A DNA stretch of 64,000 nt from an uncultured Clostridia bacterium. Lineage in GTDB: Bacteria > Bacillota > Clostridia > Oscillospirales > Acutalibacteraceae. The stretch lies in the NCBI GenBank assembly GCA_944384815.1, contig CALWUW010000028.1, positions 1 to 64,000 of the forward strand. Reading direction: 5' to 3'. Position 1 is the first letter of the stretch. The number at the start of each line of letters is the position of its first letter. Both the position numbers and the translations under genes were made by a program. The notes below the pieces were generated by a model. It had not been told where the DNA came from. It saw nothing but the letters and a program-made list of their open reading frames with translations, and made no database searches. This document shows positions 42,844 through 51,647 of the stretch, in pieces.

Positions 42844-43013
42844 TTGCATCCCCATAAAATCTGTCATATAATACAATTATGTAAACTGTGTTTGTATGCC
42901 TATGCGGAAAATAGGCTGTCGGAGTATTTGTAGAAGGCTGGGAAAATGCCGCCTTCAAATCAAGCGTATAGAAAGAAAAGATTAAGATAGATGCAATGGA
43001 GGAGACTATGAGA
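42844..43013 (+). promoter_or_regulatory. promoter and structured leader of the SH3 lysozyme gene
   Basis: TTGCAT (42844-42849) and TATAAT (42867-42872) are 17 bases apart, giving a leader of about 135 bases. The leader holds two stem-loops: GCCTAT/ATAGGC (42898-42916) and GAAGGC/GCCTTC (42933-42956). No T-run follows the second, so this is not a simple terminator. It does not match a riboswitch class I know. Confidence 0.6.
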
Positions 43014-46000
43014 ATGAAGCAGACGGAAAAATTCAGAAAGCGGGCAGTCAAGGCGGTTCTTTCTGTTGTGTGTTCATCTGTTTTGCTGTTTGCTGCTGTT
43101 CCGTTAGCGCAGCAGACGGTTTCGGCGGCAACTACGGCTGTTACTACGGGGTATCTGAACCTTCGTTCTGGTCCGGGTACCAATTATAGCATTGTACTTA
43201 CTTTGACAAAGGGAGCTTCCCTGACGGTTATCGGTTCTCCAGATTCCTCATGGGTGAAGGTACAGACTTCCGCGGGAACACAGGGCTACTGCAGCCGTGC
43301 TTATCTGACGATCACCCAGGATTCTTCTTCACAGTCTACCACCGGAAAAGCGTTGGATAACGTAAATCTTCGCTCCGGCCCAGGAACCGGGTATTCAATA
43401 TTGCTGACGATTCCCAAGGGAACCTCCGTCCCGGTAGTGGACGCTTCCAATACCAGTTGGGTGAAGGTTACGTATAACGGAAAAACCGGCTACTGCAGCC
43501 GACAGTATATGTCTGTTAGCGGATCTCAGACAGGCGGATCTTCCGGGGAAGTCTCTTCCGATAAAACCGGAAAAGCGTTGGATAACGTGAATCTTCGTTC
43601 GGGAGCTGGATTGTCTTATCGTATTTTGACCACGGTTCCTAAAGGGACCTCCGTCAAAGTGGTGGATGATTCGAATTCACAGTGGGTAAAGGTTACATAT
43701 AATGGGCTTACAGGATATTGCAGCCGGGAATATATGTCGGTAAGTGAAGGCACATCTTCCGGAGGCTCTACTGGCTCCTCTGGTGGTTCTACTGGCTCGT
43801 CCGGCGGATCCTCCGGTTCTTCCGGATCCTCCTCGCAGGAAAAAACAGGAGTGACCACCGGGTATTTGAACCTTCGCTCCGGCCCGGGAACCGGGTATTC
43901 GATTCTGCTCACCTTGTCAAAGGGCCAGCAGGTTACCGTTTTGGATGATTCCTCTGCGTGGGCGAAGGTGAGAACTTCCTCCGGCAAGGTTGGATACTGC
44001 GACAAGTCGTATTTAAAGATAACTGGCGGCTCTTCCGGTGGTTCTCAGACAGTGTCTGAGACAGCTGTAACAAAAGACAATTTGCGTCTCCGTCAGGGAC
44101 CGGGTACTTCTTATGCGACGCTGATGGTTCTGGTTCGCGGAACACAGGTTACTGTGGTGGAGCACACCAACGCTTCTTGGGTAAAGGTAAAGACAGCCAG
44201 CGGAACGGTTGGGTATTGCAGCTTAGAATACCTTACCATCACTTCTACGGGAGGGAACAGCGGTGGCAGCTCTTCTTCCACGCCTTCTTCTGAGGCGTCG
44301 TCTTCTTCTGTGCCTTCCTCTTCCGCGGTTTCCGTACCATCTTCCTCCTCTTTGTCCTCCTCTTCTTCCTCTTCCGGGGGAGAGAGTGGCACGCCGGATC
44401 CCGTAGTGCTGAAAGGCACAGCCACGGACAACGTAAACCTTCGTCAGGGTCCGGGGACGTCCTATGCAATTTTGGCCACGGTTCCCAGAGGAACTACGCT
44501 GACGATTCTGGATAACTCGAATACCGGTTGGGTAAAAGTAACTTATAATGGAAAGACAGGATATTGCAGCCGGCAGTATATGGAAGTAACGTCTTCTGAA
44601 TCTCCTGCGGACCCGGAGGATCCGGAGCAGATCCTGGGAGCGAAAGTAACGGCGGATTCTCTGCGCGTTCGCTCCGGTCCGGGAACTAACTACTCTATTT
44701 TGACCTCTGTGACCAATGGCACCATGCTCACCGTGCTGGATACTTCTACCCCGGGCTGGGTAAAAGTACAGATCGCCGGTGGAAAGATCGGATATGTAAG
44801 TGCGGAGTATGTTGAGTTTGTGTATGCCGGTGATGATTTGACCGGTACGCTTTCTCTTTCTCAAAGTACGGGAAGCATTCCTTTAGGGAAGACTTTATAC
44901 ATTAAGGCCAATACTTCTTCCTCCGTGATCTGGACCAGCAGCAATTCCTCTGTAGCTGTAGTAGAGAACGGATATATTCGGTCGGTAGGAAAGGGTACGG
45001 CTGTTATTACCGCTATCAGCGGAAACGCAAAAGGAACCTGCACAGTTTCCGTAACGGATGGCGAACCGGTAAGAACCGCCTATACATCGCCTAACATTGT
45101 TGGCATAGGGGGCACGGTGAACCTGATTGCTGTAACGGATACTTCCAGAGATGCAGTGAAATTCCAAGTCACCATGCAGGATGGCTCTGTAGTTACAGTG
45201 CAGGCTTCCGGATATGTGGACGAAAGCGTTACCGATAAAAACGGAAATGTGTTCCGCACCCGGAAGTGGACTGGATCCATGGTTCTGCCCTCTACCGGCA
45301 AATATACGGTAAAGGCTTTGTCCGCCCAGAATGGAGTTTATGCTTCCGCCGGATTTACTACGGATGCCTATGCGGTGCAGTCCCAGGATTATACAGTATC
45401 TACCAGCGAGCAGCGCCGGGCCAGTGATAAGATCATTCAGCTGATCGCCAACTGGGAAGGTTACAGCTCTACAGTATATGCAGATATGCTGACATATTCC
45501 CAGATCCCCACCATTGGCTATGGATATACCTTTGGGGTGGGAACAGTGTTCTACAATAATATTTCCAAGACGGAAGCGTGGTCTTTGCTGGTCAATTCCA
45601 TTAACCGGGCTTCTTACACAACGGAAGTAAATCGTTTCATGCAGCGGAACAACTTGCTGATGAATCAGAACCAGGCGGATTGCCTTATCAGCTTTGGTTA
45701 TAATGTAGGTGCCGGATACTGGAACGGAACGGCGCAAATGGACGCCAGAACGATTATGCTGAATGCGGTGGTTCCGCCGGAGACCATTCCTGCTGGTGGA
45801 TTAGCTGCTACTGTGACCAAGAATACTTCCTTGTATGCAGAACCTTCCAGAAGTTCCGGAAAGGTGACTTCCGTATCCAATGGAAGCAGCGCCACCGTTT
45901 TGGATTTGGATTTTACGGATACCCGTGATGGTTGGTATAAGGTAAAAACCAGTGCCGGAACCGGCTGGATCAATTCCGGTTACCTGCAGCTTTCCAATTC

Positions 46001-46211
46001 GGCATCCTTGCAGCATGATCTGAACTATACCAACGCCTATGCGTTTGGAACAGATTTGTGCCGTTGGTGCATGGCAGGCGGAAAGGCTTATTCGGGACTT
46101 TTGTATCGTCGTGTAGGGGAAGCCAACGTGTATAACTATAATGATTACAGCGCTGTGCGTTATAATAAGTATGGATACACGTATCCGGCTTCTATGGAAC
46201 ATCTGTCTTGA
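43014..46211 (+). CDS. large secreted GH24-type lysozyme with eight SH3b domains
   Basis: This 1065-residue exported protein has a signal peptide (residues 1-35, ending VSA-A). Seven SH3b repeats follow at about 40-103, 110-167, 184-243, 277-337, 345-409, 463-527 and 541-604, separated by Ser/Gly-rich linkers. Then come a BIG2-like Ig fold (609-682), a second beta domain (683-789) and a phage-type lysozyme domain from 797. The catalytic triad pattern is visible: E in NWEGYSSTVYAD, the D nine residues later, and T in PTIGYGYT. An eighth SH3b (about 929-994) interrupts the lysozyme domain, which resumes with GGKAYSGLLYRRVGEANVY. It should bind and cut peptidoglycan. ATG 43014 lies nine bases after GGAGGAG. 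Confidence 0.88.
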   Translation: MKQTEKFRKRAVKAVLSVVCSSVLLFAAVPLAQQTVSAATTAVTTGYLNLRSGPGTNYSIVLTLTKGASLTVIGSPDSSWVKVQTSAGTQGYCSRAYLTITQDSSSQSTTGKALDNVNLRSGPGTGYSILLTIPKGTSVPVVDASNTSWVKVTYNGKTGYCSRQYMSVSGSQTGGSSGEVSSDKTGKALDNVNLRSGAGLSYRILTTVPKGTSVKVVDDSNSQWVKVTYNGLTGYCSREYMSVSEGTSSGGSTGSSGGSTGSSGGSSGSSGSSSQEKTGVTTGYLNLRSGPGTGYSILLTLSKGQQVTVLDDSSAWAKVRTSSGKVGYCDKSYLKITGGSSGGSQTVSETAVTKDNLRLRQGPGTSYATLMVLVRGTQVTVVEHTNASWVKVKTASGTVGYCSLEYLTITSTGGNSGGSSSSTPSSEASSSSVPSSSAVSVPSSSSLSSSSSSSGGESGTPDPVVLKGTATDNVNLRQGPGTSYAILATVPRGTTLTILDNSNTGWVKVTYNGKTGYCSRQYMEVTSSESPADPEDPEQILGAKVTADSLRVRSGPGTNYSILTSVTNGTMLTVLDTSTPGWVKVQIAGGKIGYVSAEYVEFVYAGDDLTGTLSLSQSTGSIPLGKTLYIKANTSSSVIWTSSNSSVAVVENGYIRSVGKGTAVITAISGNAKGTCTVSVTDGEPVRTAYTSPNIVGIGGTVNLIAVTDTSRDAVKFQVTMQDGSVVTVQASGYVDESVTDKNGNVFRTRKWTGSMVLPSTGKYTVKALSAQNGVYASAGFTTDAYAVQSQDYTVSTSEQRRASDKIIQLIANWEGYSSTVYADMLTYSQIPTIGYGYTFGVGTVFYNNISKTEAWSLLVNSINRASYTTEVNRFMQRNNLLMNQNQADCLISFGYNVGAGYWNGTAQMDARTIMLNAVVPPETIPAGGLAATVTKNTSLYAEPSRSSGKVTSVSNGSSATVLDLDFTDTRDGWYKVKTSAGTGWINSGYLQLSNSASLQHDLNYTNAYAFGTDLCRWCMAGGKAYSGLLYRRVGEANVYNYNDYSAVRYNKYGYTYPASMEHLS

Positions 46212-46244
46212 TTTTCTGGTGAAAACGCGGTATACTGTGTGTGC

Positions 46245-46281
46245 AGACCGGCGCGGCTGGAGCAGCCGTGCCGGTCTTTTT
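46245..46281 (+). terminator. terminator after the lysozyme gene
   Basis: AGACCGGCGCGGCTG (46245-46259) pairs with CAGCCGTGCCGGTCT (46263-46277), 15 bp with one G-U pair and a 3-base loop, followed by TTTT. Confidence 0.9.
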
Positions 46282-46376
46282 GCCGAACAAAGGATATGTA
46301 ATCCTTTTCCCTAAAAAATGAAGAAAGCTTCTGATAGATAAATATAAGTTTACCAGGAGCAGAAAGAGGAAACGAT

Positions 46377-47714
46377 ATGAAATATTTCGGAACAGACGGA
46401 TTTCGAGGTGTAGCCAATGAAGGGCTTACCGTAGATCACGCTTTTAAAATCGGAAAATTTTTAGGTTGGTATTTTACCCAGGGCGCCGAGAAAAAAGCGC
46501 GGTGCGTGATTGGTAAGGATACAAGAAAATCCAGCTATATGTTTGAGTATGCTCTGGCTTCCGGATTAAGCGCTACCGGCGTGGATGTCTATCTTTTGCA
46601 TGTAACTACCACCCCCAGCGTGTCCTATATCACAAAGTCGGAAGATTTTGATTTTGGTATTATGATTACAGCCAGCCATAATCCGTATTACGACAATGGT
46701 ATTAAAGTGATTGATCGTGACGGTTACAAGATGGAAGAAGCGGTTTTGGAGAAAATCGAGGAATACTTGGACGGCGAAACGGAAATTACCTACGCAAAAG
46801 GCGGCGCCATCGGAAAAATTACCGACTATATCCAGGGCCGGAATCAGTATATCAGTTATTTGACTTCCGCCACCATGCATTCCTTCCGTGGATATAAAGT
46901 AGCGTTGGATTGCGCTAACGGTGCGGCCAGCAGCATTGCGAAAACGGTTTTTGAAATGCTGGGGGCCAAAACCTACGTGATTCACAACGAGCCCAACGGC
47001 TTAAATATCAATGTGGATTGTGGATCCACGCATGTGGAGTCCCTGCAGGAATATGTTCGGGAAAACCATTTGGACATTGGATTTGCGTTTGACGGAGACG
47101 CGGATCGCTGCTTCGCGGTAGATGAACAAGGCAATGTGGTGGATGGCGACCATATTATGTATATTTGCGCCCGGCAAATGAAGGAAGCGGGTGCTTTGGT
47201 AGAAAATACGGTTGTTGCCACGGTTATGAGCAATATGGGAACGGAGAAGTCTTTGGCTAAAGAAGGGATCCGTATGCTGCGCACGGACGTAGGCGATAAA
47301 TACGTTTCCATGGAAATTATGAAAAACGGATACAGTATTGGCGGCGAGCAATCCGGGCATATTATCTTTAATAAATACAGCACAACCGGAGACGGCATTC
47401 TTACGGCCATTAAGTTGATGGAAGTGGTGGTGCAGAAAAAGACTATGCTTTCTTTCCTTACTTCCGGCATTCTGCAATTTCCGCAGGTTCTAAAAAACAG
47501 AAGAGTGGAAAATGCGGAAGATTTGCTGGAGCGGCCGGGGATCCGGGACTATATCCAGAAAAAAGAGGAAGAGCTGGGAGACCGCGGAAGAATTCTGATC
47601 CGGAAAAGCGGCACAGAACCTTTGCTGCGGGTAATGGTGGAAGCGGAAACCCAGGAGCTTTGCGATGTGGTTTTGCAAGACCTTTTGCAGAAGATCGATC
47701 AGGCGGCTCAATAA
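46377..47714 (+). CDS. glmM: phosphoglucosamine mutase
   Basis: This 445-residue alpha-D-phosphohexomutase converts glucosamine 6-phosphate to glucosamine 1-phosphate on the route to UDP-GlcNAc and peptidoglycan. The active-site Ser is S100 in TASHNP, the metal loop is FDGDADRCF near residue 240, and the sugar-binding and phosphate-binding loops are GGEQSGH and RKSGTEPLLR. The N-terminal YFGTDGFRG is typical of GlmM. ATG 46377 follows AGAGGAAA. It is monocistronic or ends in the DUF1858 gene 76 bases later. Confidence 0.93.
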   Translation: MKYFGTDGFRGVANEGLTVDHAFKIGKFLGWYFTQGAEKKARCVIGKDTRKSSYMFEYALASGLSATGVDVYLLHVTTTPSVSYITKSEDFDFGIMITASHNPYYDNGIKVIDRDGYKMEEAVLEKIEEYLDGETEITYAKGGAIGKITDYIQGRNQYISYLTSATMHSFRGYKVALDCANGAASSIAKTVFEMLGAKTYVIHNEPNGLNINVDCGSTHVESLQEYVRENHLDIGFAFDGDADRCFAVDEQGNVVDGDHIMYICARQMKEAGALVENTVVATVMSNMGTEKSLAKEGIRMLRTDVGDKYVSMEIMKNGYSIGGEQSGHIIFNKYSTTGDGILTAIKLMEVVVQKKTMLSFLTSGILQFPQVLKNRRVENAEDLLERPGIRDYIQKKEEELGDRGRILIRKSGTEPLLRVMVEAETQELCDVVLQDLLQKIDQAAQ

Positions 47715-47790
47715 ATTTGCATTCGTTAGTGTAAGGGCGCTTTTTCTCATTACAAGAGAAGTTATCATATAAAAGAATGGAGGTCGTTTT

Positions 47791-47994
47791 ATGGCGACGA
47801 TTACAAAGGATACCCTTATTGGCGATATTCTCATCATTGATAAGACTACGGCACCTTTTTTCCTGGAAATGGGAATGCATTGTCTTGGATGTCCCGCTTC
47901 CAGAGGAGAAACCTTGGAGCAGGCCTGCCTGGTGCATGGGGTCAATGTAGAGGATCTTCTGAAAAAGCTCAACGATCACATCGCCGGTAAATAA
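47791..47994 (+). CDS. DUF1858 domain protein
   Basis: This 67-residue protein is a single DUF1858 domain: TLIGDILIIDKTTAPFFLEMGMHCLGCPASRGETLEQACLVHGV. Relatives are small proteins or N-terminal parts of hybrid-cluster-like redox proteins, with a CxxC (here CLGC) that may bind metal or be redox-active. The function is unknown. GGAGG precedes the ATG and a strong terminator follows. Confidence 0.88.
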   Translation: MATITKDTLIGDILIIDKTTAPFFLEMGMHCLGCPASRGETLEQACLVHGVNVEDLLKKLNDHIAGK

Positions 47995-48008
47995 GTAGCC
48001 CAAACAAG

Positions 48009-48040
48009 AAACCGTCCGGCTTTTGCCGGGCGGTTTTTCA
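48009..48040 (+). terminator. terminator after the DUF1858 gene
   Basis: AAACCGTCCGGC (48009-48020) pairs with GCCGGGCGGTTT (48025-48036), 12 bp with one G-U pair and a TTTT loop, followed by T residues. Confidence 0.85.
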
Positions 48041-48065
48041 AAGGAAACAAACAAGGAGAGTTATA

Positions 48066-48785
48066 ATGGAACAGGTTCAAAACCCAGGGTTTTCATTGGG
48101 AGCCCGCCTTTCTTTATGCGCGGAAATGGTTCGGTCCGGGGCTCGTTTGGCGGATATCGGTACCGATCATGGATACTTGCCCATATGGCTTTTCCTTCAG
48201 GGGCGGATCACAAAGGCGATTGCGGCGGATGTAAGGGAAGGACCTTTACAGGCAGCTAAACAAAACATAGAACGCTGGAAGGCGGAAAATGGGGTTTCCA
48301 CTCGCCTTTCCGATGGGTTAAAATCCATTTTGCCTCAGGAAGCAGAGGATATTGTGATTGCAGGCATGGGAGGAGAACTGATCGCACGGATCATTCAAGA
48401 AGCTTCTTGGCTGAAACAGGGAGAAAAGAGGCTGATTCTCCAGCCTATGACTTGTCAAACACAGCTAAGGAAATTTTTGGCGGAGGAAGGCTTTGCCATT
48501 CTGAAAGAAAAAGCTGTGCAGGAGCCTCCCCGGGTTTATACTGTGATTTTGGCGGCGTATGATCCTCAGAATGTGCTGCAATTCCCGGGATGGGAAGAGA
48601 TCGGAGGCTTAACGGGGGAAACACCGGCAGAACGGTGCTATTTGCTGAAGAGGGCGGCCAGTTTGCGAAAACAGGCAAATGGCCTTCGCTTGGCAGGAAA
48701 GGAACAAGAGGCAAAAGATCTGGAAGAAACCATTCAGATTCTTTGCGCCAAAGCGGAAAATTCGGGAAAGGATGAAGACAGATGA
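48066..48785 (+). CDS. trmK: tRNA (adenine(22)-N1)-methyltransferase
   Basis: This 239-residue SAM-dependent methyltransferase of the TrmK (YqfN) family modifies adenine 22 of tRNAs. It has the SAM motif ADIGTDHGYLPIWLF, the catalytic-region VIAGMGGELI and LILQPMTCQTQLRKFL, and a C-terminal coiled-coil tail. The ATG has AAGGAG before it. The last four bases overlap the Nif3-like gene (ATGA), the usual partner of trmK in Firmicutes. Confidence 0.92.
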   Translation: MEQVQNPGFSLGARLSLCAEMVRSGARLADIGTDHGYLPIWLFLQGRITKAIAADVREGPLQAAKQNIERWKAENGVSTRLSDGLKSILPQEAEDIVIAGMGGELIARIIQEASWLKQGEKRLILQPMTCQTQLRKFLAEEGFAILKEKAVQEPPRVYTVILAAYDPQNVLQFPGWEEIGGLTGETPAERCYLLKRAASLRKQANGLRLAGKEQEAKDLEETIQILCAKAENSGKDEDR

Positions 48786-49540
48786 CGCTTGTGCGGGATA
48801 TTTTAAAGAAAATAGATCAGATGGCTCCGTTTTCATCGGCTATGTCCTTTGATAATTCCGGATTATTGGTTGGAAATGCCCTGCAGGAAGTGAAAAAAGT
48901 ATTGCTGGCCTTGGATATCACCAGTGAAGCCGTTAAAAAGGCAAAAGAAATAGAAGCGCAGCTGATTTTGAGCCATCATCCTGTCATTTTTGATCCTTTG
49001 AAGTCTTTATCTTCGGATCATCCGGTGTACCATATGGCTAAATGGGATATTGCTGCTATTTGCGCGCATACCAATCTGGATGTGGCTGAAAAAGGGGTAA
49101 ACGCTTGCTTGGCGCAACGATTGGAACTTAAAAATGTGCATTCTGTTTTGGAAGAAAACGGATTTCCTATTGTTTTGCAGGGGGATTTGGAAACTGCGTT
49201 GACCTCGGAAGAATTGGCTTTTTACATAAAAAGGAAGTTAGGCTGCCAGGCAGTAGCGTATACAGAGGGAAAGGATAAAATTTCTTCCCTGGCGCTGTGC
49301 AGCGGAGCGGGAGCGGATTATGTTTTGGAAGCGCATTGCGGAGCCCAGGGCTATCTTACCGGGGAAGTGAAGCATCATCAATGGATCCAGGCGCAGGAGC
49401 GGGGGATCACACTGCTTTCAGCCGGCCATTACGCTACGGAAGTGGTGGTTTTGCAGCCGCTGGCGAATGAACTGGAAAAAAACTTTCCGGATGTAGAATG
49501 GGTCCTTTTGGAGGACAGCGCGCCTGAGCAGTATGTTTGA
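48782..49540 (+). CDS. Nif3-like dinuclear metal protein
   Basis: This 252-residue protein belongs to the Nif3/YqfO family, toroidal hexamers with a two-metal site formed from HH in LILSHHPVIFD, and conserved residues in VKHHQWIQ. It is the short form, lacking the PII-like insertion found in Bacillus YqfO. GTP cyclohydrolase I type 2 is a frequent but poorly supported name. It is coupled to trmK by a 4-base overlap. Confidence 0.88.
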   Translation: MTLVRDILKKIDQMAPFSSAMSFDNSGLLVGNALQEVKKVLLALDITSEAVKKAKEIEAQLILSHHPVIFDPLKSLSSDHPVYHMAKWDIAAICAHTNLDVAEKGVNACLAQRLELKNVHSVLEENGFPIVLQGDLETALTSEELAFYIKRKLGCQAVAYTEGKDKISSLALCSGAGADYVLEAHCGAQGYLTGEVKHHQWIQAQERGITLLSAGHYATEVVVLQPLANELEKNFPDVEWVLLEDSAPEQYV

Positions 49541-49571
49541 TACGGAAAGAACCTGAACAGGAGGGAAAACA

Positions 49572-51332
49572 ATGGCTTTAGACGGAGGGTTTCTCCGACA
49601 TATCAAAATAGAGCTGGAGGAAAAGGCCCTGGGAGCTCGGCTAGAAAAAATTTATCAGCCGAACCGGGAAGAGATCGTTTTGCTGCTGCGGACACGGACA
49701 GATCATTACAAATTGCTGCTTTCCGCGCGAGCAAACAGCGCTCGTATTCATTTTACACGCTTTGTTCCTGAAAATCCCAAGCAGCCGCCCATGCTGTGTA
49801 TGCTGATGCGAAAGAGGCTTGCCGGCGCAAAATTGTGCCGCCTGGAGCAGCCGGAACTGGAGCGAGTGCTTTGTTTGTGTTTTTCCGCAGTCAATGAATT
49901 GGGGGATCCCGTGGAGCTTCGTTTGTACGCGGAAATTATGGGGCGATACAGCAACGTGATTTTCGTGGACGAGAAAGGAAAAATCATTGACGCTTTAAAA
50001 CGGGTGGATGCGGAGATGACTTCCGAACGATTGGTGCTTCCGGGCTTTGGGTACCAACTGCCGCCTCCTCAAAATAAGCTTTGCATGCTGACTGCTTCTG
50101 CGGAGGAGATTGAAAGCCGTCTCCGTACGTTCCCGGAAGGAACGGAGCTGTCCAAGGCCATTTTAAATACGCTGCAGGGAGTATCACCCATTGTATGCCG
50201 GGAGTTGGAATTTTTAACGGGAAGGGGCGTTTCTCTTCGCGTGGGGAGTATAGCTCCGGAACAATGGCAGCGATTTCGTTTTTTCCTTGGAAGGATCCGG
50301 GAATGGGTGGAATCCGGTTCCGGAACACCGCACATTGTGGAAGGGCTGGACGGCCGGCCCATGGATCTGACCTACTTTCATCCGGAACAATACGGAACGG
50401 CGGCGGTGGTTTCCCCAAAAGAGAATTTTTCGGAAGCCTTGGATTCTTTCTATCAGGAAAGAGACCGGCAGGAACGTATGCGAGTGCGTTCCCAGGACCT
50501 TTTAAAGCTTCTTTCCAACGCGGCGGAGCGGTTAAGCAATAAAATCCATAAGCAAAAACTGGAATTGGAGCAGTGTGCGGAACGTGAGCATTTGAAGCTT
50601 TGCGGAGAGCTGATCAGTGCCAATTTATACCGGCTTGAAAAAGGTCAGACTTGTGCGGAATTGGAAAACTATTGGGAAGAAGGGATGCCGGTGGTGCAGG
50701 TGCCTATGGATCCTCTGCTGACCCCTTCCCAAAATGCGCAGAAGTATTTTAAGGAATACAGAAAAGCCAAAACAGCCCAGGAAAAATTAACGGAGCAAAT
50801 TACCCAGGCCTCCCGGGAGCTGGAATATGTGGATACTGTGTTTGAAGAACTGAGCCGGGCGGAAAACGAACGGGACTTATGGGAAATTCGCCAGGAGCTG
50901 ACGGAGCAGGGATATGTTCGGCCTTCTAAAACCAAGCAGCGTCCGCCGGCGGGGGCGGAACCTCATCGCTTCCGCTCCAGTGAGGGATTCCTGATTTTAG
51001 TGGGCAGAAACAACCGGCAAAATGACCGCCTGACATTAAAAGAAGCCCGCCAAAGGGATATTTGGTTCCATACGAAAAATATTCCTGGATCCCACACCAT
51101 TCTGGTGACGGATGGTAAAGAGCCGGGAGAAGCATCCCTTCGGGAAGCTGCCTGCCTGGCAGCGCTGCACAGCCGCGCTAAAGATTCCGCTCAGGTCCCG
51201 GTGGATTACACACAAGTTCGGAATGTAAGCAAACCTTCCGGCGCGAAACCCGGAATGGTGATTTATGTGAGCAACCATACGGTTTACGTTACACCGGATG
51301 AAAGTTTGGCGCAAAAGCTGAAGGAAGAATAA
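49572..51332 (+). CDS. rqcH: ribosome quality-control protein RqcH (NFACT family)
   Basis: This 586-residue Rqc2 homologue binds stalled 50S subunits and recruits tRNA-Ala to add alanine tails. It has an NFACT-N domain (about residues 1-220, EIMGRYSNVIFVD), HhH-like and coiled-coil sections in the middle (about 290-440), and a C-terminal NFACT-R domain with DIWFHTKNIPGSHTIL. Older annotations call it fibronectin-binding protein. ATG 49572 follows AGGAGGG. The window also encodes its partner RqcP. Confidence 0.9.
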   Translation: MALDGGFLRHIKIELEEKALGARLEKIYQPNREEIVLLLRTRTDHYKLLLSARANSARIHFTRFVPENPKQPPMLCMLMRKRLAGAKLCRLEQPELERVLCLCFSAVNELGDPVELRLYAEIMGRYSNVIFVDEKGKIIDALKRVDAEMTSERLVLPGFGYQLPPPQNKLCMLTASAEEIESRLRTFPEGTELSKAILNTLQGVSPIVCRELEFLTGRGVSLRVGSIAPEQWQRFRFFLGRIREWVESGSGTPHIVEGLDGRPMDLTYFHPEQYGTAAVVSPKENFSEALDSFYQERDRQERMRVRSQDLLKLLSNAAERLSNKIHKQKLELEQCAEREHLKLCGELISANLYRLEKGQTCAELENYWEEGMPVVQVPMDPLLTPSQNAQKYFKEYRKAKTAQEKLTEQITQASRELEYVDTVFEELSRAENERDLWEIRQELTEQGYVRPSKTKQRPPAGAEPHRFRSSEGFLILVGRNNRQNDRLTLKEARQRDIWFHTKNIPGSHTILVTDGKEPGEASLREAACLAALHSRAKDSAQVPVDYTQVRNVSKPSGAKPGMVIYVSNHTVYVTPDESLAQKLKEE

Positions 51333-51369
51333 ATTCAGTAAAGAATTTTAATACGGATTTTATGAAACG

Positions 51370-51402
51370 ATTCTCCTGTTTTTATAAACAGGAGAATTTT
51401 TT
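51370..51402 (+). terminator. terminator after rqcH
   Basis: ATTCTCCTGTTT (51370-51381) pairs with AAACAGGAGAAT (51386-51397), 12 bp with a 4-base loop, followed by TTTTT. Confidence 0.88.
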
Positions 51403-51573
51403 GTGTACAGGATGATGCGGGAATCGGATTGGCCGCGAGGGGATACGCAGGGGGAAGCAGAATGGAAAAATCGCAGAAAATTGCTGAAAATCCTTTCTTT
51501 TACGCTTTTTTTGACGATTGTATTTCAAAGGGTTTCATGCTACTATAAAGCCATACTTCCGATCCGGATTTGA
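51403..51573 (+). CDS. possible 56-residue membrane peptide
   Basis: A forward frame from GTG 51403 (or ATG 51412) to TGA 51573 encodes 56 or 53 residues, with a charged N-terminus and one hydrophobic stretch, LLKILSFTLFLTIVF. The only candidate binding site, AGGAG, lies in the right arm of the rqcH terminator. The end of the frame overlaps the promoter of the NfeD gene. No family is recognised. It may well be chance, and it is reported because it fills an otherwise empty 315-base gap. Confidence 0.2.
   Translation: MYRMMRESDWPRGDTQGEAEWKNRRKLLKILSFTLFLTIVFQRVSCYYKAILPIRI
51518..51546 (+). promoter_or_regulatory. promoter of the nfeD-SPFH operon
   Basis: TTGTAT (51518-51523) and TACTAT (51541-51546) with a 17-base spacer, about 100 bases before the NfeD start. 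Confidence 0.5.
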
Positions 51574-51647
51574 TTAAGAAGTATCAGGGTAAAAACTGCA
51601 GCATAAGTATGGTTTTTGCAGGAAACATTTGAAAGGGGGAGACTACA

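Noticed and set aside
43341-44600. Regular repeats at about 200-300 base spacing, CRISPR-like at first sight
   Set aside because: They are in-frame, diverged SH3b-domain repeats within one protein, not short identical repeats with unique spacers.
44223-44864. Arg-rich antisense frame over the Ser-rich linkers of the lysozyme
   Set aside because: It arises from the low-complexity TCT/TCC serine codons on the sense strand.
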